From: Flavobacteriales bacterium
GTDB taxonomy: Bacteria; Bacteroidota; Bacteroidia; Flavobacteriales_F; PHOS-HE28
NCBI GenBank assembly: GCA_016703105.1
Contig: JADJCS010000018.1
Coordinates: forward strand, 39,199 to 103,198
DNA length: 64,000 bases
Reading direction: 5' to 3'
This document shows, one piece after another, positions 26,496 to 35,188 of the stretch. The notes under the pieces are model-generated. The model did not search any database. It was not told the DNA's origin and was given only the letters and a program-made list of their open reading frames with translations. The position numbers were made by a program, and so were the translations under genes. Position 1 is the stretch's first letter; every line of letters starts with the position of its first letter.

Positions 26496-27863
26496 TCAAC
26501 TGAAGAGGTCGTACATGATATGGCCCACGGTGAAGTACGTGAGGAGCCCGAAGATGTCGTTCAAGGTGGTGACGAAGGGTCCTGTGGCGAGGGCGGGGTC
26601 CACCTTCAGGCGGTCCAGGGCGAGTGGGATGAGCGTACCGAAGAAGGCGGCGGTGAGGATCACGGTGAAGAGCGCGATGCTCACCGTGTAGCTCAGGGCC
26701 TGGCTTTGACGCAAAGCCAGGTTCACCACGAAAATGAGCGTGCCACAGATCACCGCGCTCAACAATGCTACGCGCAGTTCCTTCCACAACCGGGCGAAAA
26801 CGTTCACATGGGCCAAAGCACCCGAGGCGAGCCCTTGTACCACGATCGCGCTGGATTGCACACCCACGTTCCCGGCGGTAGCGGCGATCAATGGCATGAA
26901 GAAGGCCATCTTCGGATCGATGCGCAATTCCTCTTCGTAGAGACCGATGATCTGCGAGCTGAGGATCCCGCCGGCGAGGCCGATCAACAGCCAGGGCAGC
27001 CGGGCGCGGACTTGTACCATCGGGCTGTCGCTCGCGTCCACGTCCTCACTGATACCGCTGGCGAGCTGGTAATCCTCTTCGGCCTCCTCTTGCATCACGT
27101 CCATCACATCGTCGAAGGTGATGCGCCCTACCAGGCGGTTCTCCGTATCCACCACGGGAAGTACCACGACGTCGTACTTCTTCATCTGGTTCACCACTTC
27201 TTCCACATCGGTGTCCACCAGCACGCTCACCGCATCGGTCTGGCAGATGTGCTTGATCAACGTGCGGGTGCTCTCGGCGGAGAAGAGGAGGTCCTTCAAG
27301 GGCAGAACGCCGAAGAAACGATCGTCCTTGTCGACCACATAGATGGTGTACACATGTTCCACCTCTTTGGCCTGCTGCCGCATGTCCACTATGGCGCGGG
27401 CCACTGTGGAATCGGCGCGCACGCTGATGAGTTCCTTCGCCATGAGCGCTCCAGCGGTGCCTTCCTGGTGGCGAAGCAATTCCTCGATGTCATCCGCCTG
27501 CTCCTCATCCTCCAGAAGATCGAGGACTTCCTTGGCCTTCTGCTCGGGCAGATCGGCCATCACGTCCGCAGCATCGTCCGAGTCGAAGTTCTCGATGAGC
27601 TTCTCGGCGATCTCCCGGCTGGTGAGGCCTTCCAGGAGTTTCTCACGTACATCCTCGTCAAGTTCCAGCACGGCCTCGGCGGCCGTTTCCGGCTCCAGCA
27701 AGCGGATCACATACCGGGCCTCGTCGAGCGTCAGTCGGTCCAGCGTGCCTCCGATATCGGAAGGATGCAGCTCGCTGAGCACGGCCAGGATGTCCTGGTC
27801 GCGACCTTCCTCCACGTCGCTTTGCAAGCGCTCCAGAAGGCTTCTTGTGAGCTCGAACCGCAT
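26496..27863 (-). CDS. mgtE: magnesium transporter MgtE
   Basis: 455 residues, the typical MgtE length. In order: the N-terminal superhelical domain (ELHPSDIGGTLDRL, ENFDSDDAADVMADLPEQ), two CBS domains (LISVRADSTVARAI to AVSVLVDTDVEEVVNQMKKY), the plug helix, and five membrane helices with the pore motif PLIAATAGNVGVQSSAIVVQGLA (in part: AGNVGVQSSA). It is a Mg2+-gated channel in the inner membrane. It follows rsmA by 44 bases; a minus-strand TAGCTTCG at 27903-27910 could act as an internal promoter. Confidence 0.95.
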   Translation of the reverse strand: MRFELTRSLLERLQSDVEEGRDQDILAVLSELHPSDIGGTLDRLTLDEARYVIRLLEPETAAEAVLELDEDVREKLLEGLTSREIAEKLIENFDSDDAADVMADLPEQKAKEVLDLLEDEEQADDIEELLRHQEGTAGALMAKELISVRADSTVARAIVDMRQQAKEVEHVYTIYVVDKDDRFFGVLPLKDLLFSAESTRTLIKHICQTDAVSVLVDTDVEEVVNQMKKYDVVVLPVVDTENRLVGRITFDDVMDVMQEEAEEDYQLASGISEDVDASDSPMVQVRARLPWLLIGLAGGILSSQIIGLYEEELRIDPKMAFFMPLIAATAGNVGVQSSAIVVQGLASGALAHVNVFARLWKELRVALLSAVICGTLIFVVNLALRQSQALSYTVSIALFTVILTAAFFGTLIPLALDRLKVDPALATGPFVTTLNDIFGLLTYFTVGHIMYDLFS

Positions 27864-27907
27864 GTCGGAGGGTCGTACATCGATGCCCCGTGGGGGGGCG
27901 TGCGAAG

Positions 27908-28681
27908 CTACGAAGGCCCTGGCGGCCCGCAGGCCTGGGCGAGCTCCACAAAGTCGGCCACGCTGAGCCGCTCGGCGCGCAGTGCTGCGAATTTCGGCGG
28001 TACCACCGGTAGCCCGGGGAATCCACGCAGGGCGTTCGTCAACGTTTTGCGCCGATGGTTGAAAGCGGCCTTCACCAACGCGGTGAAGACGCGCTCATCG
28101 CATGCGAGCGAGGTGACCTCGTTGCGCCGCATGCGGATCACCGCGCTACGCACTTTTGGTGGTGGGATGAACGCGGTGGGCTCCACGATGAAGAGCGGTT
28201 CCATGGTGTACCACGCTTGGGCTAGCACACTGCTGATGCCGTATGTGCGACTGCCCGGTGGGGCACAGAGCCGGTCGGCCACTTCCTTCTGGAACATGCC
28301 CACCAATTCGGTGAAACGATCGCGGTGTTCGAGCACCTTGAAGACGATCTGTGTGCTGATGTTATAGGGGAAGTTCCCGATCACCGCGATGGCGCCAGGC
28401 GCCACAGCGTCGGGGCTCATGCGCAGGAAATCGCTTTCGAAAACACGCAGATCGGGATAGCGCGCATGCAAATGCGCCACGCTGTCGCGGTCCACTTCGT
28501 AGCAGGTGAGCTGTAAATGAGTGTGGCCCATAAGATGTTTGGTGAGCGCTCCCGTTCCGGGACCCACTTCCACCAAATGGCTGTAGCCCCCATGTCCGGT
28601 GAGGCTGTGCGCAATGCGCTCGGCGATGCTGTCCTCCTTAAGGAAGTGCTGACCGAGATGCTTCTTGGCGCGGACGTACAT
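27908..28681 (-). CDS. rsmA: 16S rRNA (A1518/A1519-N6,N6) dimethyltransferase
   Basis: 257 residues, full length. It begins VRAKKHLGQHFL as in KsgA proteins, has the SAM motif LVEVGPGTGALT, acidic EVDRDS at the ribose site, and the catalytic NFPYNIST motif (N-L/F-P-Y). The C-terminal helical domain ends LRAERLSVADFVELA. It dimethylates two adenines in the 3' end of 16S rRNA late in small-subunit assembly. Its start overlaps the DUF4286 stop (TGATG). Confidence 0.96.
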   Translation of the reverse strand: MYVRAKKHLGQHFLKEDSIAERIAHSLTGHGGYSHLVEVGPGTGALTKHLMGHTHLQLTCYEVDRDSVAHLHARYPDLRVFESDFLRMSPDAVAPGAIAVIGNFPYNISTQIVFKVLEHRDRFTELVGMFQKEVADRLCAPPGSRTYGISSVLAQAWYTMEPLFIVEPTAFIPPPKVRSAVIRMRRNEVTSLACDERVFTALVKAAFNHRRKTLTNALRGFPGLPVVPPKFAALRAERLSVADFVELAQACGPPGPS

Positions 28682-28989
28682 CAGGCGGTATGCACCACTT
28701 CCAGCAAGGTTCGGAAAGCGACGAAGCGGCCACCGTAGCGGGCCTGGGTCTTCGCCTGCAGGGCGGGGGCGAACTCGTGGCGGTAGCGCTCGTAGGTCGT
28801 TCTATCGGCACAGGTGTACTGCACGGCGTAGGTCAGTCCCGCATCCTCCTCGGCGAGCACACGCACCATGCGGCTGTCCAGGAAGAGGCCTGTGGCCATC
28901 ACGTCCGGGATATGTTCGTCGCGCATCCAGCGGAACCAATCATCGTGGATGTCCGCCTCGACGCTGATGGTGACATTGTAAACGATCAC
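28681..28989 (-). CDS. DUF4286 family protein
   Basis: 102 residues, the normal size of DUF4286, a ferredoxin-like (dimeric alpha-beta barrel) family common in Bacteroidota. Recognisable stretches are MIVYNVTISVEADIHDDWFRWM (in part: NVTISVEADIHDDW), HIPDVMATGLF and the final FRTLLEVV. Molecular function unknown. It overlaps the TPR gene stop (ATGA) and the rsmA start (TGATG), so it is tightly coupled between the two. Confidence 0.85.
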   Translation of the reverse strand: MIVYNVTISVEADIHDDWFRWMRDEHIPDVMATGLFLDSRMVRVLAEEDAGLTYAVQYTCADRTTYERYRHEFAPALQAKTQARYGGRFVAFRTLLEVVHTA

Positions 28990-30842
28990 GGCTCGATGAC
29001 AGGTGCTGGTGCGGGTAGCTCCGTATCGGGAGCATCACCGCGCAGTCGGCGATAGCGGGCACGGGCCTCGGGTACGAAAATGCTGCCGGGCTGTTCGAAA
29101 AGGAGCTTTTCGTATGTGGCCTTGGCTTTTTCGGGGTCCTTCAATCGGTCTTCGTACAGGCGGCCCAGATCGAAGAGCGCATTGTCCAGCAGGATCTCCA
29201 GTGGAAAGAACTCGATCACCTTTTGCAGGTATCCCGCGGCCTCGACGAACTGCTTGCGGTCCCGGGCGATGCGGAAGCGCTGGTACAACACATCATCGCT
29301 GATCCCGTCCTGCGGGAATTCGGCATCCAGCGTGTCCAATACATCGATCGCTTCATCGAACCGGCGTTGGAAGGTGAGGAGATCGGCCTGTGCGAAGAGC
29401 GAGAGCGGCACACTGGTGCTATCGACACCCAGATGATCGCTGATCAGCAGGCTGAGTTCCATGGCATCGTTGGCGATGAGCTTGGAGGTGGAGGCCTTCA
29501 GGATATCCAATTGGCTCTTCGCCCACAGGAAGTCGCCCGCGTGGAAGCTCACTTTGGCATTGCGCAATCGGGCCTCGTGGCCCAGCGGGTCGTACTTGAA
29601 GTCCAGATCCACCTGTGAATAGAGCAGGGACGCCTCCCAGATGTCACCGTTGAAAAGCTGCACGTCGCCCAGCGCGAGTTTCAAACGGCCCTGGATGTTG
29701 GCATCCAGGTCGGGGAGGGTGAGCGCTTCCTCCAACAATCGCGAGGCCGCGTCGCGGTCGTTCAGGTAGTAGGCCTGCAAGCGGGCCAGGTCCTCCATCA
29801 GGTCCACGGTATTGCGCGCTTTGCCCAGATCGTCCAGGGTGGTGAGGTAGCGTTGCTCCAAGGCTTCCAACTCCGGTCTGCCCGGGTCGGCCAATGAAGT
29901 GAGCCGCCCCATGTCGGTCTTCACCTGCCCGATGCGGGCCTGGGTGTAGATCGCGTCGTTCCGGCCCAGAGCTACCACGTGGTCATAGCACTTCAATGCG
30001 GTGCTGTACTCGCCATTGGACAGGGCGATCCCGGCCAGGTCCATCAAACGGGTCCCTCCTTCATCGAAGCGTTTGTCCAAGGCTTTGCATTGCACGAAGG
30101 CGCCATCCAGGTCCTTCTGCTGGATGAAGAGCCAGATGAGCATTTCCTGATAGATGGAGCGATCGGGGGTACGTTGTATCCGCCGCAGCAGTTCGGTGCG
30201 CAGCAGATCGGTATGACCATCGCGCCGCGTGAAGTCGATATGGCGCGACAACCCGTTCTGTACCGCCTGGACGTAGCCTTCGTTCGTGGCCAGAAGGTCC
30301 ATGTAAGCACCGATCATGGCAGGCACATCGCCTTTGAGGGCGTGCAAATTGGCGATCTCATAGGCGAACGAGGTGCCGTCCTTCACCGATCGCTGGCCCC
30401 GCTCATAGGCCTGCAACGCCTGGTCGTGCAGGTTGTGGCGGCTGAACGCATTGGCGGTCTGGCGCACTCCGTTCGCATCGGGGCGCATGCCTTTCAGTGC
30501 GCGGTCGAACTGTTGCTGGGCCTTGCTGGGCTCGTTGTTCGCGCGGTAGACCTCACCCAGGTCGACGGTATAACGCGGGTCGTCGCTGCGTTTCTGCTGG
30601 TCCCGGGCGAGCTTCTCGGCGCGGTCGTACTGTTTCAGGGCCAGGTGGCTTTTGAAGAGTTGCTCGTAGTAGAACGGCGTGGGCTGCTTCTTGTAGAGCC
30701 GCTCGTAATAGAGCACGGCCTTCTCGTAGTCACCGGTTTGGAAGTATTGTGCGGCCAATTGCTCGTCGGTGCCGTCCTGGGCGGCGAGGCGCAGGGGTGC
30801 GAGGCATATGCAGAGCAGAAAGGGCAGTAGAGCGGTCCTCAT
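28986..30842 (-). CDS. periplasmic tetratricopeptide-repeat protein
   Basis: 618 residues from the ATG at 30842, which opens a signal peptide (MRTALLPFLLCICLAPLRLAAQ). The rest is a long array of TPR-like units from AAQYFQTGDYEKAVLYYERLY at the N-terminus to FDLGRLYEDRLKDPEKAKATYEKLL at the C-terminus (in part: DPEKAKATYEKLL), ending in a Pro-rich tail. Such proteins are conserved in this operon context in Bacteroidota and probably form envelope scaffolds; no partner is known to me. It overlaps its neighbours at both ends by four bases. Confidence 0.85.
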   Translation of the reverse strand: MRTALLPFLLCICLAPLRLAAQDGTDEQLAAQYFQTGDYEKAVLYYERLYKKQPTPFYYEQLFKSHLALKQYDRAEKLARDQQKRSDDPRYTVDLGEVYRANNEPSKAQQQFDRALKGMRPDANGVRQTANAFSRHNLHDQALQAYERGQRSVKDGTSFAYEIANLHALKGDVPAMIGAYMDLLATNEGYVQAVQNGLSRHIDFTRRDGHTDLLRTELLRRIQRTPDRSIYQEMLIWLFIQQKDLDGAFVQCKALDKRFDEGGTRLMDLAGIALSNGEYSTALKCYDHVVALGRNDAIYTQARIGQVKTDMGRLTSLADPGRPELEALEQRYLTTLDDLGKARNTVDLMEDLARLQAYYLNDRDAASRLLEEALTLPDLDANIQGRLKLALGDVQLFNGDIWEASLLYSQVDLDFKYDPLGHEARLRNAKVSFHAGDFLWAKSQLDILKASTSKLIANDAMELSLLISDHLGVDSTSVPLSLFAQADLLTFQRRFDEAIDVLDTLDAEFPQDGISDDVLYQRFRIARDRKQFVEAAGYLQKVIEFFPLEILLDNALFDLGRLYEDRLKDPEKAKATYEKLLFEQPGSIFVPEARARYRRLRGDAPDTELPAPAPVIEP

Positions 30843-31390
30843 GGTCCAGGGGGCGGGGCCAACAGCTCGGCGACGCCATGGTGTTGAGCGTTCCATTCAC
30901 GCGTTGCGGTCCTGTAGCTGTTCTGGATCACCTGCACGCTCTGTGCCAGTTGGTCCAACACGAGGCGTTCCTGTTCGAAATAGGTCGCGCGGGGGCCTTC
31001 CGGCAGCAGGCCGTTGTCGATGTCATGCCGCAGATCTTCCAGTTGCTTGCGCGATGTGAGAAGTTCGGCGTGTACACCTTTGGTTTTGCCACGCACGCGG
31101 CCCAAGGAACGGTCCATGGCGCGGAAGTAGTTACCGATGGCCACGGCCTGGTCCTTGGCAAGCGTGTCACGCAGCAGGTCTTCCAAGGGGGTTCGCTGGC
31201 TGCGGAACACGGAGTCCATGTGATCACAGCGTGCCAGGTCGATGGTGTCCAGCCCCGCGATCAGGCTGTCGGTGCGGACCATCATGCTGTCGAGCGCGCT
31301 CACGAGGGCAGGGTCGGAAGGTTGGCGGCAGCCGGAACCCAGTGCGAGCAGCAACGCGGCGGTGGCGGCGAACGGTATGCCGTACTTCAT
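30839..31390 (-). CDS. small coiled-coil lipoprotein
   Basis: 183 residues. The start at 31390 gives a lipoprotein signal (MKYGIPFAATAALLLALGSGC). The mature part is entirely helical and charged, with long heptad-like stretches (LVSALDSMMVRTDSLIAGLDTI, HAELLTSRKQLEDLRHDIDNG in parts) and a Pro-rich end. It overlaps the serS stop and the TPR protein start by four bases each, so it is made with the TPR protein and may anchor or partner it. Family of unknown function. Confidence 0.75.
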   Translation of the reverse strand: MKYGIPFAATAALLLALGSGCRQPSDPALVSALDSMMVRTDSLIAGLDTIDLARCDHMDSVFRSQRTPLEDLLRDTLAKDQAVAIGNYFRAMDRSLGRVRGKTKGVHAELLTSRKQLEDLRHDIDNGLLPEGPRATYFEQERLVLDQLAQSVQVIQNSYRTATREWNAQHHGVAELLAPPPGP

Positions 31391-32661
31391 CGGGTGATCC
31401 GGTCGAAGCCGGTGTATGGTTGAAGGGCTTTTGGGATGCGGATGCCGTCCGGGGTCTGGTTGTTCTCCAACAGGGCGGCGACGATGCGTGCGAGGGCCAG
31501 CGCGCTGCCATTGAGGGTGTGCGCCAGGCGGGTCTTCTTTTGTTCGTCGCGGTAGCGCAGCTTCAAGCGGTTGCTCTGGAAGGTTTCGAAGTTGCTGATG
31601 GAACTTACCTCCAGCCAGCGTTTCTGCGCGGCGGCGTAAACCTCCATGTCGTAGGTCATCGCACTGCTGAAGCCCATGTCCCCTCCGCACAAGAGCAATT
31701 GGCGGAAGGGCAGTTCCAGTTCGCGTAGCAAGCCTTTCACGTGTTCCACCATCTCTTCCAGCACCGCGTAGCTCTTATCGGGATGCTCGATGCGTACGAT
31801 CTCCACTTTATCGAACTGATGTACCCGATTAAGGCCGCGAACGTGTGCGCCATAGCTTCCCGCCTCGCGGCGGAAGCACGGCGTGTAGCCGACCATCTTC
31901 ACTGGTAGCTGAGCAGGCTCCAGTATTTCGTCGCGGTACAAATTGGTGATGGGCACCTCGGCCGTGGGGATCAGGTAGAGGTCATCCACTGTGGCGTGGT
32001 ACATCTGGCCCTCCTTGTCGGGGAGCTGACCCGTGGCGAAGGCGCTGGCCGCGTTCACCATGTGGGGCGGAATGATCTCGCGGTACCCGGCCGCAGTGGC
32101 CTTGTCCAGGAAGAAGGAGATCAATGCCCGTTGCAACCTGGCCCCCTGCCCGCTGTAGACCGGGAAGCCGGCACCGGTCACCTTTACGCCGAGGTCCATA
32201 TGCAGGAAGCCGTACTGTTCACCCAGGTCCCAATGGGGCTTTGCATCGGCTGGCAATTCTGGAACGGCGCCTTCTTGCATCACCACGGTATTGTCATCCG
32301 GTGTGCGGCCTTCCGGCACTTGCTCGCTTGGTGCGTTGGGAATGGTGCAGAGGTGGTCGTGCAGCGCCTTCTCCGCCTCATCCAGCTGGCTCCGAAGATC
32401 TTGGATGTTGGACTTCAGGACCGCCGTGCGTCCGCGGGTCGCCTCGGCCTCGTCCTTGCGTCCGCTCTTCATCAGTTCCCCGATGCTGCGGCTCAACTCG
32501 TTCAATTCGGCCTGGCGTGCATCCAGTTCGCCTTGTGTCGCGCGCCTATGTTCGTCCAGTTCAACGGCTTGGTCGAGCAGGCCTTTGGCATCGATGGGGC
32601 GCTTGGAAAGACGGCGTTCGGCTTCAGCACGGTTCGCTCTCAGGAACGACAATTCCAGCAT
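31387..32661 (-). CDS. serS: serine--tRNA ligase
   Basis: 424 residues. N-terminal coiled-coil tRNA-binding arm (residues ~1-105; EAERRLSKRPIDAKGLLDQA in part), then the class II core with motif 2 in PCFRREAGSYGAHVRGLNRVHQF (in part: FRREAGSYGAHVRGL) and motif 3 in NGSALALARIVAALLENNQ. The A-site loop has Y-G-A-H where many family members have S-A-G-R-D, a modest variation seen in Bacteroidota. It heads an eight-gene operon running down to 24651, and a TACCTTTG promoter element lies 23 bases upstream. Confidence 0.97.
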   Translation of the reverse strand: MLELSFLRANRAEAERRLSKRPIDAKGLLDQAVELDEHRRATQGELDARQAELNELSRSIGELMKSGRKDEAEATRGRTAVLKSNIQDLRSQLDEAEKALHDHLCTIPNAPSEQVPEGRTPDDNTVVMQEGAVPELPADAKPHWDLGEQYGFLHMDLGVKVTGAGFPVYSGQGARLQRALISFFLDKATAAGYREIIPPHMVNAASAFATGQLPDKEGQMYHATVDDLYLIPTAEVPITNLYRDEILEPAQLPVKMVGYTPCFRREAGSYGAHVRGLNRVHQFDKVEIVRIEHPDKSYAVLEEMVEHVKGLLRELELPFRQLLLCGGDMGFSSAMTYDMEVYAAAQKRWLEVSSISNFETFQSNRLKLRYRDEQKKTRLAHTLNGSALALARIVAALLENNQTPDGIRIPKALQPYTGFDRITR

Positions 32662-32684
32662 GGACGTGGGAATGGGATGGTGGA

Positions 32685-32692
32685 CAAAGGTA
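32685..32692 (-). promoter_or_regulatory. candidate -7 element of the serS operon
   Basis: TACCTTTG on the minus strand, a perfect TAnnTTTG, 23 bases before the serS ATG. No TTTG box is seen 19 bases further upstream. Confidence 0.5.
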
Positions 32693-32743
32693 GGTAGCTG
32701 GTCTATGCCGGTCCGGTCGGTCGCCCAGGTGCATAGACGACGA

Positions 32744-32775
32744 AGCCCCGCCTCTCTGTTGCCAGGGACGGGGCT
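32744..32775 (-). terminator. terminator hairpin after rpmA
   Basis: Minus strand AGCCCCG, 18-base loop, CGGGGCT followed by TTCGT. It lies 20 bases past the rpmA stop, separating it from the serS promoter. Confidence 0.6.
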
Positions 32776-32795
32776 ATCGAAAAATGGAGGGAGGA

Positions 32796-33059
32796 CTATG
32801 GCTTCTCCTCGGCGATCACGCTCACGAAGCTGCGCTCGCCGCGTTTCACCTTGAACTCGATGATGCCGTCGGTGAGGGCGTACAGCGTGTGGTCCACGCC
32901 GATGCCCACGTTCTTGCCGGGGTGATGCTTGGTGCCGCGCTGGCGCACGATGATGTTGCCGGCGTTCACGGTCTGACCACCGTAGATCTTCACGCCGAGG
33001 CGTTTGCTGTGGCTTTCGCGTCCGTTGGAAGTACTGCCTTCACCTTTCTTGTGTGCCAT
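32796..33059 (-). CDS. rpmA: 50S ribosomal protein L27
   Basis: 87 residues with the typical L27 opening MAHKKGEGSTSNGRESHSKRLG and IIVRQRGTKHHPGKNVGIG (in part: RQRGTKHHPGKNVG). The N-terminus reaches the peptidyl-transferase centre. There is no Firmicutes-type N-terminal cleavage extension. It follows rplU by 51 bases, the usual L21-L27 pair. Confidence 0.98.
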   Translation of the reverse strand: MAHKKGEGSTSNGRESHSKRLGVKIYGGQTVNAGNIIVRQRGTKHHPGKNVGIGVDHTLYALTDGIIEFKVKRGERSFVSVIAEEKP

Positions 33060-33110
33060 GGCTTCTTGGTCTTGTTCCTTGGGGTGGTCGCTCCGAGCGT
33101 AGCCGAGGAG

Positions 33111-33647
33111 TTACTTCTTGCTGTCTTTTTTTGGCGCGGCCTTCTTTGCCGGGGCCGCTTTCTTGGCCGGTGCTGCCTTCTTGGCGGGAGCGGCCTTTTT
33201 CGGGGCGGCCTTCTTGGCGGGAGCGGCTTCCTTCTCTGCTGCGGCCTTGGCGGAGGCGGTCTTCGCCTTCGGTTCAGCCACCTTCACCGCTTTGGGGGTC
33301 GGCGCGGTGCTCTTGCTGGCATCGAACTTTTCGCCCTTGCCCAAGATGGCCTCGATCCACAGTTCCGTGATGGACTGGCGGTGGCCATTGAGCTTCTGAT
33401 AGCCTTTGCGGCGCTTCTTTTTGAACACCAGCACGGTGTCGCCCTTGCTGTGGGCCAACACCTTGGCGGCCACACGGGCACCCTCCACGTTGGGGGTGCC
33501 TACGCTGATGGTGGAGCCATTGCTCACCAGCAACACGTTGGCGAGTTCCACATGCTTGCCGGCTTCCGCCTCCAGGCGATGGACCTTCAGCTTCTGGCCG
33601 CCTTGCACTTTGTACTGCTGGCCTGCGATATCAACGATGGCGTACAT
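33111..33647 (-). CDS. rplU: 50S ribosomal protein L21 with long Ala/Pro/Lys-rich tail
   Basis: 178 residues: the first ~103 are ordinary L21 (MYAIVDIAGQQYKVQGGQKL, DTVLVFKKKRRKGYQKLNGHRQ in part), which binds 23S rRNA. The remaining ~75 residues form a basic low-complexity tail of AAPAKK and APKK repeats resembling histone H1 or AlgP/Hc1 tails, ending KKDSKK. Longer L21 proteins occur in Bacteroidota, so this is lineage-typical though still unexplained. It is upstream of rpmA and has a near-ideal promoter. Confidence 0.95.
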   Translation of the reverse strand: MYAIVDIAGQQYKVQGGQKLKVHRLEAEAGKHVELANVLLVSNGSTISVGTPNVEGARVAAKVLAHSKGDTVLVFKKKRRKGYQKLNGHRQSITELWIEAILGKGEKFDASKSTAPTPKAVKVAEPKAKTASAKAAAEKEAAPAKKAAPKKAAPAKKAAPAKKAAPAKKAAPKKDSKK

Positions 33648-33668
33648 GGTCTACCGGAAAATGGGCTG

Positions 33669-33699
33669 CAAATGTAGGATGCCGGACCGATCCAGCCAA
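33669..33699 (-). promoter_or_regulatory. rplU-rpmA promoter
   Basis: Perfect -7 element TACATTTG (33669-33676), with a TTG at 33697-33699, 20 bases upstream, as -33 box. The element ends 21 bases before the ATG. Confidence 0.6.
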
Positions 33700-33737
33700 C
33701 TAAGGGCTTGGAAAGCCTGGAACCCCCGGCTACCGGC

Positions 33738-35000
33738 CTACTTCAGCGCGAACGCCTTCCGCACCGTGCCAAGCGCGTTCAGGTCCTCCCAGGGGAAGAG
33801 CTTCACCGTGATCGTCTTCTGCCGCCCGGCGTTGTCGAAGCTCTTTGTCACCACCCGGCTTTCCCGGCCCATGTGGCCGTAGCTGGCGGTTTCACTGTAG
33901 ATGGGCGTGCGGAGCTTGAAGCGCTTTTCGATGAAGTACGGGCGCATGTCGAACTCGGACAGCCCGCTGATGGTCTTCGCGATCTGGCCGTCGGTCATCT
34001 TCACCTTGCTGGTCCCGTAGGTGTTCACATAGAACCCGACGGGCTGGGCTACGCCGATGGCATAGGCCACCTGCACGAGCACTTCATCGCAGACGCCAGC
34101 GGCCACCAGATGCTTGGCCACATGCCGGGCGGCATAGGCAGCACTGCGGTCCACCTTGCTGGGGTCTTTGCCGCTGAAGGCACCGCCACCGTGGGCGCCC
34201 TTGCCGCCGTAGGTGTCAACAATGATCTTGCGGCCGGTGAGGCCCGTATCCCCGTGCGGACCGCCGATCACGAATTTGCCGGTCGGGTTCACATGGTACT
34301 TGATGTCCTTGCCGAAAAGGGCCTGGACCCGCTTGGGGAGTTGTTTCACCACGCGGGGCATCAGCACCTCGATCACATCCTTCTTGATCTTGGCCAGCAT
34401 TTTAGCTTCAGCATCGAAGTCGTCGTGCTGGGTGCTTACCACGATGGCGTCGATCCGCAGGGGCTTGCCGTTGTCGGCGTACTCGATGGTCACCTGGCTC
34501 TTGGCATCGGGGCGCAGGTAGGGCATTTTGCTATTCTTCTCGCGGCGGATGGCGGCCAGTTCGCGCAGCAGCAAATGGCTGATCTCCAACGGCAGCGGCA
34601 TGTAGTTGTCGGTGTCGCGGCACGCGTAGCCGAACATCATGCCCTGGTCGCCGGCGCCCTGGTCCTCTGGTTTCTTGCGCTCCACGCCCTGGTTGATGTC
34701 CGGGCTCTGCTCGTGGATGGCGCTGAGCACCCCACAGCTATGCGCCTCGAACATGTATTCGCTCTTGGTGTAGCCGATGCGTTCGATCACGTCGCGGGCG
34801 ATCTGCTGCACATCCAGATAGGCAGTGCTCTTCACCTCACCGGCCAACACCACCTGTCCGGTGGTGACCAGCGTTTCGCAGGCCACCTTGCTGCTGGGGT
34901 CGAAGGCGAGGAAATGGTCGATCAGGGCATCGCTGATCTGGTCGGCGACCTTATCGGGGTGGCCTTCGCTAACGGATTCGGAGGTGAAGAGGTAGGGCAT
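33738..35000 (-). CDS. metK: S-adenosylmethionine synthetase
   Basis: 420 residues from the ATG at 35000 (MPYLFTSESVSEGHPDKVADQISDA, in part: GHPDKVADQISDA, the ATP and methionine site). The second signature GGPHGDTGLTGRK and the phosphate loop GGKGAHGGGAFSGKDPSKVDRS (in part: GAHGGGAFSGKD) are intact. It makes SAM from methionine and ATP. It is slightly longer than the E. coli enzyme, with an insertion near KKPEDQGAGDQG typical of Bacteroidota. Monocistronic by context, with its own promoter. Confidence 0.97.
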   Translation of the reverse strand: MPYLFTSESVSEGHPDKVADQISDALIDHFLAFDPSSKVACETLVTTGQVVLAGEVKSTAYLDVQQIARDVIERIGYTKSEYMFEAHSCGVLSAIHEQSPDINQGVERKKPEDQGAGDQGMMFGYACRDTDNYMPLPLEISHLLLRELAAIRREKNSKMPYLRPDAKSQVTIEYADNGKPLRIDAIVVSTQHDDFDAEAKMLAKIKKDVIEVLMPRVVKQLPKRVQALFGKDIKYHVNPTGKFVIGGPHGDTGLTGRKIIVDTYGGKGAHGGGAFSGKDPSKVDRSAAYAARHVAKHLVAAGVCDEVLVQVAYAIGVAQPVGFYVNTYGTSKVKMTDGQIAKTISGLSEFDMRPYFIEKRFKLRTPIYSETASYGHMGRESRVVTKSFDNAGRQKTITVKLFPWEDLNALGTVRKAFALK

Positions 35001-35041
35001 GGATCGGTGCGTACGGCCTTTTTTTCGGCTTCGGAAGGGCG

Positions 35042-35072
35042 CAAAGGAAAGGCTTCTCCCCAGCACCACAAA
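35042..35072 (-). promoter_or_regulatory. metK promoter
   Basis: Minus strand TTTG (35069-35072), exactly 19 bases, then TTCCTTTG (35042-35049), matching TTTG-N19-TAnnTTTG with one mismatch. The untranslated leader would be about 35-40 bases. Confidence 0.6.
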
Positions 35073-35188
35073 GCAGAGTTGCGTCGCTGTTCAACGATCG
35101 GTTGTTCTATTCCTGAGCGGATCCTGGCATCACCCTGCTTCCGAGCAGCACGAACTTTGCGGCCTACGGAAAAAGAACACTCATACGT

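Noticed and set aside
26463..28367. 634-codon open frame on the plus strand
   Set aside because: It lies antisense to mgtE and rsmA, whose motifs are intact on the minus strand.
33118..33260. tandem repeat suggestive of a CRISPR or satellite
   Set aside because: It is the in-frame AAPAKK/APKK coding repeat of the L21 tail, with no spacers.
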